Source: Burkholderiales bacterium Ga0077543 (GTDB lineage Bacteria; Pseudomonadota; Gammaproteobacteria; Burkholderiales; Burkholderiaceae_C). Taken from it: a stretch of 64,000 nt of DNA. Below, piece by piece: positions 19,546 through 27,985 of the stretch (within the stretch, counting starts at the first letter, position 1; each line of letters opens with the position of its first letter). The stretch lies in the NCBI GenBank assembly GCA_001464055.1, contig LNET01000025.1, forward strand, positions 62,001 through 126,000. Reading direction: 5' to 3'. A program made the translations under genes and the position numbers. The notes under the pieces were generated by a model. That model had not been told where the DNA came from, did not search any database, and saw only the letters and a program-made list of their open reading frames with translations.

Positions 19546-20205
19546 TCAGGCGGCAGCGCCGACCCTCAGCTCGTTGACCACCAGGCTGATGCCGGGTGCA
19601 GACCAGGCTGCACCTTGCGCAGCGTCGCGCTCGGCCCATGAATCCACACGCCCGCGCAGCGTGACCGTGGAGCCGGCGACCGAGACCTCGATGTTCTTGG
19701 CCTCGCGTTCGGCATGGCGCGACAGGGCGTCTCGGATGCGGTTGTTGATCTTGGCTGGCGTCACTGTGGGCTTGAGGATGATGCTGTTGCTGACGCCCAC
19801 CACGCCGGTGAGCGCGCGCACAGCCTTCTCGACGACGCGGCGCTGGAAGTCCCAGTCGACCTCGCCGCTCAACGTCACCCAACCCTTCTCCACCTTCAGG
19901 CGGACGCGGTCCTGCGGAATGGCCACGTTCCACTTGAAGGCGTTCTCAGCGGCCTCGGCGATCTCGGAGTCGCTGCGCCGGTGGCCAGGAGCGAGCTTCA
20001 CGTCGAGTTCGAGAGCCAGCGCCCGCACGCCTTCCACGCGCTGCACGGCGCGCTCCACGGCGTACTTCTCGGCGTAGGTTTCGAGGTGGCCCGTCAGCGT
20101 CACCACGCCGTCCTTGGCGGCCACGCCGACGTGGGCGGCGTCCACGGCAGGGTCCCATTGCAGTTCGTTGGTGACATCGGTCTTCAGCTGTGCGTCGGTC
20201 TTCAT
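19546..20205 (-). CDS. triple-BON-domain protein (OsmY-like)
   Basis: A 219-residue protein made of three BON domains in a row (about 5-70, 80-145 and 150-219), each with the V-x-L-x-G-x-V/H turn: VVTLTGHLETYAEK, WVTLSGEVDWDFQRR and TVTLRGRVDSWAER. BON proteins bind phospholipid or other envelope components and are often induced by osmotic or stationary-phase stress. No signal peptide is seen, so it may be cytoplasmic. ATG 20205 has a clear ribosome site (AAAGGA). It diverges from the exported repeat protein across two FNR-like boxes, the nearer of which has a -10-like GATCAT at class II spacing. Confidence 0.88.
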   Translation of the reverse strand: MKTDAQLKTDVTNELQWDPAVDAAHVGVAAKDGVVTLTGHLETYAEKYAVERAVQRVEGVRALALELDVKLAPGHRRSDSEIAEAAENAFKWNVAIPQDRVRLKVEKGWVTLSGEVDWDFQRRVVEKAVRALTGVVGVSNSIILKPTVTPAKINNRIRDALSRHAEREAKNIEVSVAGSTVTLRGRVDSWAERDAAQGAAWSAPGISLVVNELRVGAAA

Positions 20206-20311
20206 GGTCGTCCTTTCGGTAGTCGGTGGCCGGTGGTGCGCGGAGGGTGGCGCAGGCCAGGGTCGGAAAACTGCAGAGCGGCCATGATCCGCGCCGCGTT
20301 GGCGGCCGCGA

Positions 20312-20325
20312 TTGCGCAGGCTCAA
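20312..20325. promoter_or_regulatory. FNR/CRP-like palindrome TTGCGCAGGCTCAA (first of a pair)
   Basis: It lies between the divergent BON gene and the exported repeat gene. A minus-strand GATCAT (20289-20284) is 22 bases away, the spacing expected for activation of the BON gene. Confidence 0.6.
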
Positions 20326-20355
20326 CGATGCCGGCGTCATACGGCCTGCAGGCGC

Positions 20356-20369
20356 TTGAGCCTGCTCAA
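20356..20369. promoter_or_regulatory. FNR/CRP-like palindrome TTGAGCCTGCTCAA (second of a pair)
   Basis: A perfect dyad 44 bases (about four helical turns) from the first box, on the same face of the helix. It is 75 bases before the ATG of the exported repeat protein, so one box probably serves each divergent gene. Confidence 0.65.
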
Positions 20370-20444
20370 CCGCCGCTGGCCAGCGCCGCGCAGACTGCCG
20401 TCTTGCCTGCAGGCGTCACTGCAGCTTTCAACACGGAGAACACC

Positions 20445-20900
20445 ATGCCTCATTCGCCAGTCATCACCCGCCTTCTTCTTGCTGCCTTGGCCATGGGCTC
20501 GGGCACCCTGGCCCTGGCCCAGGTGCAGGGCACCCAGGCGGCAACCTGCGAGCGCACGCGCGCCGAAGTGCGCGACGAGTGCATCCAGTTCATGCGCACG
20601 CACCGCTGGGACGAATCGAAGGGCGACTATGTGTCGCGCGTCACCGGAAAGGCCGCCTCGGATCTGCCCGAGGGCGTCAAGAGCCGAGCCGAGGTGCGTG
20701 CCGAGCGGGACGCGTTCCTGAAGGCCCATCGATGGAACGATAGGAAGGGAATGTGGGAACCCCTGGCCGGAGAGCCGCGTGACCTGGTCACTCGCAGCCG
20801 GGCCGAAGTGCGGCAGGAGACCGAGGCCTTCATGCGTACCCACCGCTGGGACGAAGAGACGGAGAGTTATGTCGAACTGCGCCCCGCCAAACCCAAGTGA
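20445..20900 (+). CDS. exported protein with three RAEVR...HRW repeats
   Basis: A 151-residue protein with a clear signal peptide (MPHSPVITRLLLAALAMG, cleavage likely after LALA). The mature part is three copies of a ~30-residue unit: (T/S)RAEVR, six residues, then F(M/L)(R/K)(T/A)HRW(D/N)(E/D), then an aromatic residue. The units begin at about residues 38, 81 and 118. I do not recognise the family; it is not the DUF4148 pattern, although the RAEVR start is reminiscent. ATG 20445 follows ACGGAGAA. It is under the box pair shared with the BON gene and is convergent with glgC, so a periplasmic stress role is plausible. Function unknown. Confidence 0.8.
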   Translation: MPHSPVITRLLLAALAMGSGTLALAQVQGTQAATCERTRAEVRDECIQFMRTHRWDESKGDYVSRVTGKAASDLPEGVKSRAEVRAERDAFLKAHRWNDRKGMWEPLAGEPRDLVTRSRAEVRQETEAFMRTHRWDEETESYVELRPAKPK

Positions 20901-20951
20901 GGCATCGGCGCTGCGCGCCCATGGCCGCGCTCCTCATGGCGCGGTCCGGGC

Positions 20952-22229
20952 TCAGCCAACGCCGCCGGCCTGGCCCAGCATGGCCGGCGTCACGACGGTG
21001 ACGCCGCTGGGCGTGCGGTAAAGGCCCCGCGCCATGTCGCTTGGCGCGTCGAGGCCCGCCACGAAGCCGTCGGGCAGCCGGCAGTGTTTGTCGACGATGG
21101 TGCGGTTCAGGTGAACGTCGCAGCCACAGCGCACATCGGGCAGCAGCAATGACGATTCGATGAGGCTGCGTTCGCCCACGCGAACCTTCGAAAATAGGAT
21201 GGAATCGCGCACCGTGGCGCCGCTGACGATGCAGCCGGTGGCCACCAGCGAGTTCAGCGCCAGCCCGCGCCGGTGCGCTTCGTCCAGCACGAACTTGGCT
21301 GGCGGCAACTGGCGCTGCTGGCTTAGGATGGGCCAGCTGTCGTCGTACAGGTTCAGCTCGGGCAGCACTTGCGTGAGGTCCATGTTGGCTTCGTAGTAGG
21401 CGTCCAGGGTGCCGACATCGCGCCAGTAGGGGCGGCCGTCGGCGCCGCCGACGCAACTGTGCTCGAAGCGGTGCACACGCAGGCGGGCGCGGCCCAGCAA
21501 CGCCGGAATCAGGTCGCGGCCGAAGTCATGCTGAGACGCCGCGTCGCTGGCGTCGCGGGCCAGCTCGGCCATCAGGAATTCGGTGTCGAAGACGTAGACG
21601 CCCATGCTCGCGAGGGCATGGCCCGGGCGCTCGGGGTCGGCGCGCGGCTCGGCCGGCTTCTCGTCGAAGGCCAGCACGGTGTCGTCCTCGCCCACTGCCA
21701 GCACACCGAAGTCGCGCGCGGCCTCCAGCGGCACCGCCAGGCAGGCCAGCGTCAGCTGCGCCCCGCTGCGGACGTGCTCTTCGAGCATCACGCGGTAATT
21801 CATCTTGTAGACGTGGTCCCCGCCCAGGATGAGCAGGTAGCGCGGCGCCGACTCGCGGATGAGGTCTCGGTTCTGCCACACGGCGTTGGCGGTGCCGTCG
21901 TACCAGGTCTCGCCGTCCTGCTGCTGGGCGGGCGCCACGTCGATGAACTCGCCCAGGCAGCCCGACAGCACATGCCAGCCGCGTTCAAGGTGGCGGATCA
22001 GGCTCTGTGCCTTGTACTGGGTCAGTACGCCTATGCGTCGAACGCCCGAGTTGACGCAATTGCTCAGCGCGAAGTCGATGATCTTCAGCATGCCCGCAAA
22101 GGGCACGGCGGGCTTGGCGCGATGGTCGGTGAGCGGACCCAGCCGCTTGCCGCGGCCGCCGGCCAGCACGATGGCGTAGGTGCTGCGCAGCAGGGCTTCG
22201 TGTCTTTCATTCACCGATGCTTGCTTCAT
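20952..22229 (-). CDS. glgC: glucose-1-phosphate adenylyltransferase
   Basis: A 425-residue enzyme, the usual length, making ADP-glucose for glycogen. The nucleotide-binding signature is [20 protein letters not shown], followed by [22 protein letters not shown]-terminal left-handed beta-helix (about 300-420) has repeated V-x-x-S hexapeptides. ATG 22229 ([13 protein letters not shown]) is preferred to TTG 22250. There is no clear ribosome site. An FNR-like box at 22263-22276 would, by class II spacing, place the transcript start at about 22228, so the message could be nearly leaderless. Confidence 0.94.
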   Translation of the reverse strand: MKQASVNERHEALLRSTYAIVLAGGRGKRLGPLTDHRAKPAVPFAGMLKIIDFALSNCVNSGVRRIGVLTQYKAQSLIRHLERGWHVLSGCLGEFIDVAPAQQQDGETWYDGTANAVWQNRDLIRESAPRYLLILGGDHVYKMNYRVMLEEHVRSGAQLTLACLAVPLEAARDFGVLAVGEDDTVLAFDEKPAEPRADPERPGHALASMGVYVFDTEFLMAELARDASDAASQHDFGRDLIPALLGRARLRVHRFEHSCVGGADGRPYWRDVGTLDAYYEANMDLTQVLPELNLYDDSWPILSQQRQLPPAKFVLDEAHRRGLALNSLVATGCIVSGATVRDSILFSKVRVGERSLIESSLLLPDVRCGCDVHLNRTIVDKHCRLPDGFVAGLDAPSDMARGLYRTPSGVTVVTPAMLGQAGGVG

Positions 22230-22262
22230 GAAGCCACTGTGCGCCGGCAAGCGGGCGCGGGC

Positions 22263-22276
22263 TTGAGCGCACGCAA
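22263..22276. promoter_or_regulatory. FNR/CRP-like palindrome TTGAGCGCACGCAA upstream of glgC
   Basis: Thirty-three bases upstream of the glgC ATG. On the minus strand a -10-like CACAGT (22241-22236) lies 21 bases away, as in the box at 8848. It is the last of the six boxes in the window. Confidence 0.55.
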
Positions 22277-22474
22277 CAGCGCAAGGCTCGGCACCAGTTG
22301 CTTGGGGACTCTGGCGTGGCTGACGATGAACTGCCGCATCGGCACGTCGTGCCGGACGCTGGCCCTTCGGGGTTGGTCAGCCAGGGTCAGGGGCGCCGCA
22401 CGGCTCGGACGCCTGTCGGAAAGCGATGTGCCAGGCACGGGTTCTGCGCCCTGCAACCCGAGAAGGGGCCAGCG

Positions 22475-23518
22475 TCATTCAACGGGCGCAGGCTCGTTCT
22501 CCGTGTGCCGGTCGGATTCCGTGGTGCGCAGGATCTCGTCCAGAACGGAGGTGGCGTAGTTGCCGGCAGGCAAGGAAAAGCCGATCACGAGTTGCTGGTC
22601 TTGCGGCCATTCCCATGACAGGTCCACCGGCCTGGCCACCAGGGCGCGGCGCTCCTGGTCCAGCCCGGCGTGTTCCATGCCGTCGCACAGGGTGGCGTGC
22701 CGTTCAGCCACGCCGTTTTCCAGGGCCTGCGCCAAGTCGGTGGTCGCCACGCGGCCCCGTCCCCAGAGTGGTCCGGTGGGCTGGCCCGCTGCGTCCATCA
22801 CGTCGCCGGGCAGGGTCTTGCCCCAGAGTCCTTGCCGAATCCGCAGCGCCAGCACTTCGTTGAAGACGAAGGAGCGCACCGCCGACAGGTAGATGCCCTT
22901 CTTCTTCGGGTTGCGCACGCGGATTTCGCGCGCCAGCATGGCCCGCCCTTGCTCGACGTTGCCGCCCTCGAAGCCGAAGCGCTGCGCGCCGAAGTAGTTG
23001 GGCACGCCCTGTGTCGCAACGGCCTGGAGATTGGCCTCGATGGCGCCGCGGTCGCCGCACACGTCACGCAGCACGATGCGGAACCGGTTGCCCTGCAAGT
23101 CGCCCGGGCGCAGCTTCTTCACGTGGCGGCGCTGGCTCAGGACCTTGAATTCCGGGTGCCGAAGCTGGGTCAGGTCGGGCGTCTCGCCCTTCGGCAGGTA
23201 GATGCTGAACCACTGGCGGGTGATGGCGTGGCGGTCTTTCAGGCCGGCATAGCCCACGTCCACGTCCTGCACGCTGGCGGCCTGGGCCAGCTGCTGGGCG
23301 ACGAAGGCGGTGTTGGCACCGTTCTTCTCGATGTCCAGCCAGAGGTGTTCACCCTGACCACCGGGCAGTTGCAGCGGCAGTTCGGTCACGATGAAATCCT
23401 CGTTGAGGCATTTCAGGGTGGCGCTGGCGCCGCTGGCCGGATAAGCGTGGGGCCACGGCGGCAAGCTGGCGTAGGGGGCGATGGTCACGGGTGGTTGCAG
23501 GGCAGCGGCTGTAGACAA
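22475..23518 (-). CDS. truD: tRNA pseudouridine(13) synthase
   Basis: A 347-residue TruD-family enzyme that makes pseudouridine at position 13 of tRNA. The catalytic aspartate is in GYAGLKDRHAITRQ (Asp95). The family motifs VPNYFGAQRFG, the insertion-domain region LSAVRSFVFNEVLALR and the closing GNYATSVLDEI are all present. It stands alone, 99 bases downstream of the sulfatase stop on the same strand. There is no sign of control by the FNR-like boxes. Confidence 0.94.
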   Translation of the reverse strand: MSTAAALQPPVTIAPYASLPPWPHAYPASGASATLKCLNEDFIVTELPLQLPGGQGEHLWLDIEKNGANTAFVAQQLAQAASVQDVDVGYAGLKDRHAITRQWFSIYLPKGETPDLTQLRHPEFKVLSQRRHVKKLRPGDLQGNRFRIVLRDVCGDRGAIEANLQAVATQGVPNYFGAQRFGFEGGNVEQGRAMLAREIRVRNPKKKGIYLSAVRSFVFNEVLALRIRQGLWGKTLPGDVMDAAGQPTGPLWGRGRVATTDLAQALENGVAERHATLCDGMEHAGLDQERRALVARPVDLSWEWPQDQQLVIGFSLPAGNYATSVLDEILRTTESDRHTENEPAPVE

Positions 23519-23617
23519 GGGACAAGGCTGACGGGCCGGGCAGGGCCGCGCCAGCCGGTGATTGTCTCCCCGCCCGTCTGCGTGTCGAAGGTGGTCCGAT
23601 GGCTTGCCGCAGTGCGC

Positions 23618-24991
23618 TCAGCGCGACGGCATGTCGGCGGGCCCGCTGACCAGGCTGACCGCGGCATCGTCGGGCACTGGCGGAAACTGCGCGTTCCAGT
23701 CCAGCCACTGCTGGCGCATCTGGGCCAGACGCTCGGGTTCGCGCGTGGCGCGGTTGGCGCGTTCGCGCTCGTCGTCCTGCAGGTTGAACAGGTAGTCGTA
23801 CCCGTCCACGCGCAGGTATTTCCAGTCGCCGTGGCGCAGCGCGCGCTGGCCGCGGTGCAGCATGCGCCAGTACATCGGTCGTTCGAAGCGGGCCGCGGGC
23901 TCGCGCAGCACGCCGGCCAGCGACACGCCGTCCAGCGGGTGAGCGGCATCGGCCTGGCCGCCGCCCAGGGCCAGCATCGTGGCCGACCAGTCCATGGTCA
24001 GGCAGTGCTGCGTGCTGACACCGCCAGGCGCGATGCCCGCCGGCCAGTGCGCCACCCAGGGCACGCGGATGCCGCCCTCGGTGAGGTCCATCTTGCCGCC
24101 CACCAGGGGCCAGTTGTCGCTGAAGCGTTCGCCGCCGTTGTCGCTGGTGAAGACGATCAGCGTGTCCTGCAGCAGGTCCCGCTCGCGCAGGCGCGCCACC
24201 AGGCGGCCGATGCCCTCGTCCATGTGGTGGATCATGCGCTGGTAGGTGTGCACGTTGCCGCCGTCCAGGTGGGCGATGCGGCGGTGCAGCGCCGTGCCCA
24301 GGTGGACGTCGTCGCGCGTTTCCCAGGGCCAGTGCGGCGCGGTGTAATGCAGGCTCAGGAAGAAGGGCGCAGGCGCAGGCGCGGGCTCGGCGGCGGCGCC
24401 CGGTGCGCCCGGCGCCCACTGGTCGATCTGCCGCAGCGCGCGCTCAGTGATCAGGTCGGTGAGGTAGCCGATGTCGTGGCAGGGCGTGTCGCCGTCGAAC
24501 AGGTCGTGCTCGCCGGTGCTGCTGCAGTGGCTGAAGTAGTCCACACCGCCGGCCATGACGCCGTAGAACTGCTCGTAGCCCGACTTCAGCGGGCCGAAGT
24601 GGGGCGCGAAGCCCAGGTGCCACTTGCCGACCAGCGCCGTGCGGTAGCCGGCCTGGCGCAACAGGCCTGGCAAGGTGGGCATCTCGGGCGGCAGGCCCAG
24701 CGTGGTGCTGCCCTGGCTGCGGCTGTTGATGGGCTCTTCCAGCGCGCCGCGCAGGCGGTAGTGCCAGCGCATGGTCATCAAGGCAAAGCGCGTGGGCGAG
24801 CACACCGGCGAATTGGCATAGCCCTGGGTGAAGCGCAGGCCGCCGGCGGCCAGCGCGTCGATCTGCGGCGACACCGCGCCGAAGCGCCCAGGCCGGCCGC
24901 CGTAGCAGCCCAGGTCGGCATAGCCCAGGTCGTCGGCGACGATGTAGACAATGTTCGGGCGCCGGCTGGGCGCTGCGGGCGGCAGGCTCAT
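23618..24991 (-). CDS. type I sulfatase (arylsulfatase family)
   Basis: A 457-residue enzyme. The formylglycine motif CSPTR (Cys64) marks an active type I sulfatase, and metal ligands are seen in VADDLGYADLG near the start. GKWHLGF (conserved Lys/His pair) and FTSDNGGERF (second metal pair) follow. No signal peptide is visible, so it may act in the cytoplasm after uptake. It lies ten bases after a TctC-type binding protein gene, which suggests that the organosulfate bound outside is desulfated inside. A formylglycine-generating enzyme is needed but none is in the window. Confidence 0.9.
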   Translation of the reverse strand: MSLPPAAPSRRPNIVYIVADDLGYADLGCYGGRPGRFGAVSPQIDALAAGGLRFTQGYANSPVCSPTRFALMTMRWHYRLRGALEEPINSRSQGSTTLGLPPEMPTLPGLLRQAGYRTALVGKWHLGFAPHFGPLKSGYEQFYGVMAGGVDYFSHCSSTGEHDLFDGDTPCHDIGYLTDLITERALRQIDQWAPGAPGAAAEPAPAPAPFFLSLHYTAPHWPWETRDDVHLGTALHRRIAHLDGGNVHTYQRMIHHMDEGIGRLVARLRERDLLQDTLIVFTSDNGGERFSDNWPLVGGKMDLTEGGIRVPWVAHWPAGIAPGGVSTQHCLTMDWSATMLALGGGQADAAHPLDGVSLAGVLREPAARFERPMYWRMLHRGQRALRHGDWKYLRVDGYDYLFNLQDDERERANRATREPERLAQMRQQWLDWNAQFPPVPDDAAVSLVSGPADMPSR

Positions 24992-25001
24992 GCAGCGCGG
25001 C

Positions 25002-25979
25002 TCATTCGAACTGCAGGCCGGCCTTCTGGATCACCGGCACCCACTGCGCCGAGAAGGCGCGCAGCATGGCCTGGGTCTGTTCGCGCGTGGCCGACACCGG
25101 TTCTGACTTGGAGGCGATGAACTTCTCGCGGATGTCGGGCTGCTTCATCACCGCGGCCACCTCGGCCGACAGGCGCTGCACCTGCGCTGCCGGCATGCCG
25201 GCCCGTGCGTAGAGCACGTTCCAGCCGCTGGCCGAGAGCTGCAAGCCCGACTCCTGGAAGGTGGGCAGGTCCTTCACCGCGCGGGTGCTGCCCGAGGTGG
25301 CCAGGATGCGCAGCTTGCCGCCCTGATGCAGCGGCAGCAGGGTGTCCAGCGTGTCCACCGCCACCGGCACATGGCCGCCCATCAGGTCGGTGCCGAGCGG
25401 GGCCGAGCCCTTGTAGCCCACGACCTGGGCCTGGACTTGGGCCGACTGGCCCATCATCAGCGCGAAGAAGTGCGGCAGGCTGCCGGTGGCCGGAACGCCG
25501 ATGCTGGCCTGGTTCGGGTTGGCCCGCAGCCAGGCCATCAGATGGGACAGCGCGCGCACCGGCACGGCCGGGCCCACGGCCGCCGCGAACTCGTAGCTCG
25601 AGACCTGCGCCACGGGCTGGAAGTCCTTGTCGGGGTCGTAGCCGTTGTTCTTGTAGACCAGCGGTGCCACCACCATCAGCGCCGGGTTCACCAGCACCAG
25701 CACCGGCGCGTCGGCCGGCAGGCCGGCAAGCTGGCGCATGGCCAGGCGGCCGCCGGCGCCGACGATGTTCTCGACGACGATGGTCTGGCCCAGACGCGGC
25801 TGCAGGGCCTCGGCCAGCAGCCGCGCGGCGCGGTCCGACGATCCACCCGGCGGGTAGGGCACCACGATGCGCAGCGTGGCAGCGCTCCCCTGGGCCCAGG
25901 CAGGCGCTGCCGCGCTGGCCAGGCCGGCGGTGGCGAGCGTGGCCAGCAGGCTGCGGTGGAACAGGCGGCGGTGGTTCAT
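25002..25979 (-). CDS. TctC/Bug-family periplasmic binding protein
   Basis: A 325-residue exported protein with an N-terminal signal (NHRRLFHRSLLATLATAGLA, cleavage near AWA-QG). The Bug/TctC signature is seen as IVVPYPPGGSSDRAARLLAE, VVENIVGAGG and ATSGSTRAVKDLPTF. These proteins bind carboxylates or other small organic acids in the periplasm and are very numerous in Burkholderiales. No TctA/TctB membrane genes are next to it. It is co-directional with the sulfatase and divergent from a MarR regulator. Confidence 0.9.
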   Translation of the reverse strand: MNHRRLFHRSLLATLATAGLASAAAPAWAQGSAATLRIVVPYPPGGSSDRAARLLAEALQPRLGQTIVVENIVGAGGRLAMRQLAGLPADAPVLVLVNPALMVVAPLVYKNNGYDPDKDFQPVAQVSSYEFAAAVGPAVPVRALSHLMAWLRANPNQASIGVPATGSLPHFFALMMGQSAQVQAQVVGYKGSAPLGTDLMGGHVPVAVDTLDTLLPLHQGGKLRILATSGSTRAVKDLPTFQESGLQLSASGWNVLYARAGMPAAQVQRLSAEVAAVMKQPDIREKFIASKSEPVSATREQTQAMLRAFSAQWVPVIQKAGLQFE

Positions 25980-26033
25980 CGGGCATCTCCGGTTCAGGTT
26001 GGGCGCGTGGCATGCTGAGGCCAGGAGGCGCAG

Positions 26034-26046
26034 TTGTTGAAAACAA
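26034..26046. promoter_or_regulatory. dyad TTGTTGAAAACAA, likely MarR operator
   Basis: Arms of five bases in the 69-bp gap between the tctC-type gene and the marR gene, ending two bases before the marR ATG. A short AT-rich dyad here is what a self-regulating MarR protein usually binds. Confidence 0.5.
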
Positions 26047-26048
26047 TC

Positions 26049-26561
26049 ATGAGCGAACCCGGTGCAAACCCCGACCCGCTGGGCCAGCCGCAAGCCCTGT
26101 CCGAGTTGCTGCTGTACCGGATGAACGTCATCACGCGCACCAGCAGCTTGCCGATGGTGCGCCTGTTCGAGGGCGAGTTCCGCATGACGCGCCGCCATTG
26201 GCACATGCTGGCCCTGGTGGTGGAGCACGGCGGCCTGGCGGCGTCGCAGCTGGCCGACCTGTGCTGGCTGGACCGCCCGCAGGTTTCGCGCGCCGTGGCC
26301 GGCCTGCGGGAACAGGGACTGGTCGATCCCGGCCCGGGTTCGGCCCGCGGCCGGCTCGTGGTGGCCACGCCCGCAGGCCAGGCGCGGTACCGGCAGGCCC
26401 TGGCGCGGGTGGTGGAGTTCAATGCCGAGCTGGTGGCCGTGCTCGATGCCTCCGAACGCCGGCAGCTGGATGGCTTTCTGCGGCGGCTGCAGCAACGGGT
26501 GAAGACCTTGGCGGCCGAAACCGCCGCCCAGGTGCCGCCGGCACGTCGCAGCCGGCGTTAG
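26049..26561 (+). CDS. MarR-family transcriptional regulator
   Basis: A 170-residue winged-helix regulator. The recognition region is LAASQLADLCWLDRPQVSRAVAGL (about 75-98) followed by the wing GSARGRLVVATPAG. ATG 26049 is chosen over the in-frame TTG 26034 because the dyad operator would otherwise lie inside the gene. It diverges from the binding protein-sulfatase pair and most likely controls it in response to the imported compound or its product. Confidence 0.88.
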   Translation: MSEPGANPDPLGQPQALSELLLYRMNVITRTSSLPMVRLFEGEFRMTRRHWHMLALVVEHGGLAASQLADLCWLDRPQVSRAVAGLREQGLVDPGPGSARGRLVVATPAGQARYRQALARVVEFNAELVAVLDASERRQLDGFLRRLQQRVKTLAAETAAQVPPARRSRR

Positions 26562-26845
26562 CCCGCGCCTTGCTGGCAGTGGCCGGATCGAAACGTCGGT
26601 GGCCGCTCAGGACGCGGCGAGGCAGCGCCTATGCGACCAGCCGCTGAACCCGGTCGCCCGTCCCCACACGCTGCACCCGCTGGCGAGCGGGTGCGCCTGG
26701 TTTGCAGATGTGGGGCGAGCGCATACAAGGCCGCACTCGGCAGGCGATGTGCAGACGCAGCAGAGAGCCCAGGGTGATGCCCCAACGGAAGGCGCCATTG
26801 GGTCGCGAGGTACGGCCGATGTGGTTCATGTTCGCACGGCATGCC
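26562..26845. other. 284-bp gap with a hairpin
   Basis: No gene is seen. A perfect 9-bp-stem hairpin (GCACCCGCT, loop GGCG, AGCGGGTGC) lies at 26673-26694. It may terminate the marR transcript, though it has no U-tract. Several short reading frames overlap here in all directions and none looks coding. Confidence 0.5.
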
Positions 26846-27145
26846 CTACGGTCCCCAGTAGTTGAACCGGAAGGTGTGGCCAGGCTTGATGACGATGCCA
26901 ACCTCTCCCGAGCACTTGACGACGGTCTCGCCTGGCTTCACTTCTCCCGCGAACCCGACCTTGTGCGGCCATACCTTGCCATTGACGAAGACAGTTGCGC
27001 AAGCCGGGCCGTCCAGTTGCTCGAACAGCAGGTAGGTCTTCCCGTCAGGCGAGGGCTGCTGTGCTCCGCGCAATTCGCCACTGCACGCGGCAACGAGCCA
27101 AACGGACAGTATGAGGATTGATGGCACTCGATAGAGATTGCGCAT
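26846..27145 (-). CDS. small lipoprotein, function unknown
   Basis: A 99-residue protein with a lipoprotein signal peptide (RNLYRVPSILILSVWLVAAC, lipobox cysteine at about residue 21). The mature part of ~78 residues is predicted beta-rich, with LLFEQLDGPACATVFVNG and a closing FRFNYWGP. Two further cysteines could form a disulfide. ATG 27145 is used because the lipoprotein signal begins there. I do not recognise the family. It stands alone between the marR gap and vapC. Confidence 0.65.
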   Translation of the reverse strand: MRNLYRVPSILILSVWLVAACSGELRGAQQPSPDGKTYLLFEQLDGPACATVFVNGKVWPHKVGFAGEVKPGETVVKCSGEVGIVIKPGHTFRFNYWGP

Positions 27146-27373
27146 GTGGGACTCGATCCTCCGCCTAAGCTTCGAACTGAACGGCCTGCAGAAGCAGGTG
27201 CCGCAATCCCGGTTCGCGACAATGCCGACGCGGCATTGAGCCAATGAACTCAGGCCGCATGCCGTACCGGCCCATGTTGGAAGCAGCTCTTGATCCGCTC
27301 GAGCTGTCTTGGCGTGCTGCTGAGCTGCCGCGCGGCAGCGATCTGCCGTAGCGGGTCAGTTTGGGCGAAGGGG
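27146..27373. other. 228-bp gap
   Basis: Downstream of vapC and upstream of the lipoprotein gene on the same strand. I see no gene, clear promoter or repeat. Confidence 0.5.
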
Positions 27374-27784
27374 TCAGGCGGCGCCGCTCCAAAGGCGAAA
27401 CTTGACGTGTCTTGAGGCAGACCGAAAGTCGCTGTCTGTGCTGAGCAAGACCAGATCGTGCCGCAAGCAAAGCTGGATCAGCACTGCGTCAATGGTTCCG
27501 ATCTGCACGCCTTTCCGCCTGCAAGCGTTTCGAACCGCTGCGGCTTCGATGTGGTCGTCTCGATCAGGCTTCAGGAATGCCAACGCAGCAAACCTCTCGA
27601 TCAGTTGGCTGCGTGCCTTAGGCCCGGAGAAGCCTTGCAGCAGTTCCTGGAGGACCAAACCCGTTGTGAACACTTGGTCTGCTCCTTCAAGAGCGGTTCG
27701 CAGTACGTCTACGGCCTGTGTCGAAGCCTGAGCGTCGCGACGAAACGCAAGAGACCAGACTGACGTGTCTACGAGCAAGCTCAC
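27374..27784 (-). CDS. vapC: VapC-type PIN-domain toxin
   Basis: A 136-residue PIN-domain ribonuclease. The acidic residues that bind the metal are seen in VDTSVWS (first Asp), LVLQELLQG (Glu), GTIDAVL (Asp) and STDSDF (Asp). It would cleave RNA, typically tRNA, when not held by the antitoxin. GTG 27784 overlaps the antitoxin stop (GTGA), the usual layout for a vapBC pair; upstream frames do not match the family. Confidence 0.9.
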   Translation of the reverse strand: MSLLVDTSVWSLAFRRDAQASTQAVDVLRTALEGADQVFTTGLVLQELLQGFSGPKARSQLIERFAALAFLKPDRDDHIEAAAVRNACRRKGVQIGTIDAVLIQLCLRHDLVLLSTDSDFRSASRHVKFRLWSGAA

Positions 27785-27984
27785 GACTTGCGGGACCGTT
27801 CGGCCTTGTAGTCGTAGGCGGTGTCCCACTCAAGCTTGCCAAAGAGCTCGGCCACTCGCCGCTGTTCGCGCCTGGCGATGAACTCCTGAAGCGCGCGTGT
27901 CACCGCCGCCTTCTTGGTTGGTTCTCCGCTAACCCGGAAGGCGTGGTCGAGAAGTTCTTGGTCAAGTGCGAGATTGGTTGCCAT
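27781..27984 (-). CDS. vapB: VapB-type antitoxin
   Basis: A 67-residue antitoxin of the DUF2191 type: ATNLALDQELLDHAFRVSG, then KKAAVTRALQEFIARRE, and a C-terminal acidic/aromatic tail (LEWDTAYDYKAER) that would block the VapC active site. It is first in the operon and its stop overlaps the vapC GTG. A seven-base inverted repeat (27986-27992 and 28009-28015) directly upstream is the likely autoregulatory operator. Confidence 0.9.
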   Translation of the reverse strand: MATNLALDQELLDHAFRVSGEPTKKAAVTRALQEFIARREQRRVAELFGKLEWDTAYDYKAERSRKS

Positions 27985-27985
27985 C

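Noticed and set aside
6126-22276. CRP (TGTGA-N6-TCACA) or LexA sites as an explanation of the palindromes
   Set aside because: The conserved core is TTGAGC-N2-GCKCAA, which lacks TGTGA half-sites and the CTG-N10-CAG form. FNR-like spacing fits better.
22277-22474. A ~76-codon minus-strand frame between truD and glgC
   Set aside because: No ribosome site, no domain, and amino-acid composition typical of shadow frames. Treated as intergenic.
26034-26048. TTG 26034 as the marR start
   Set aside because: It would place the operator-like dyad inside the coding region. ATG 26049 begins the normal N-terminus.
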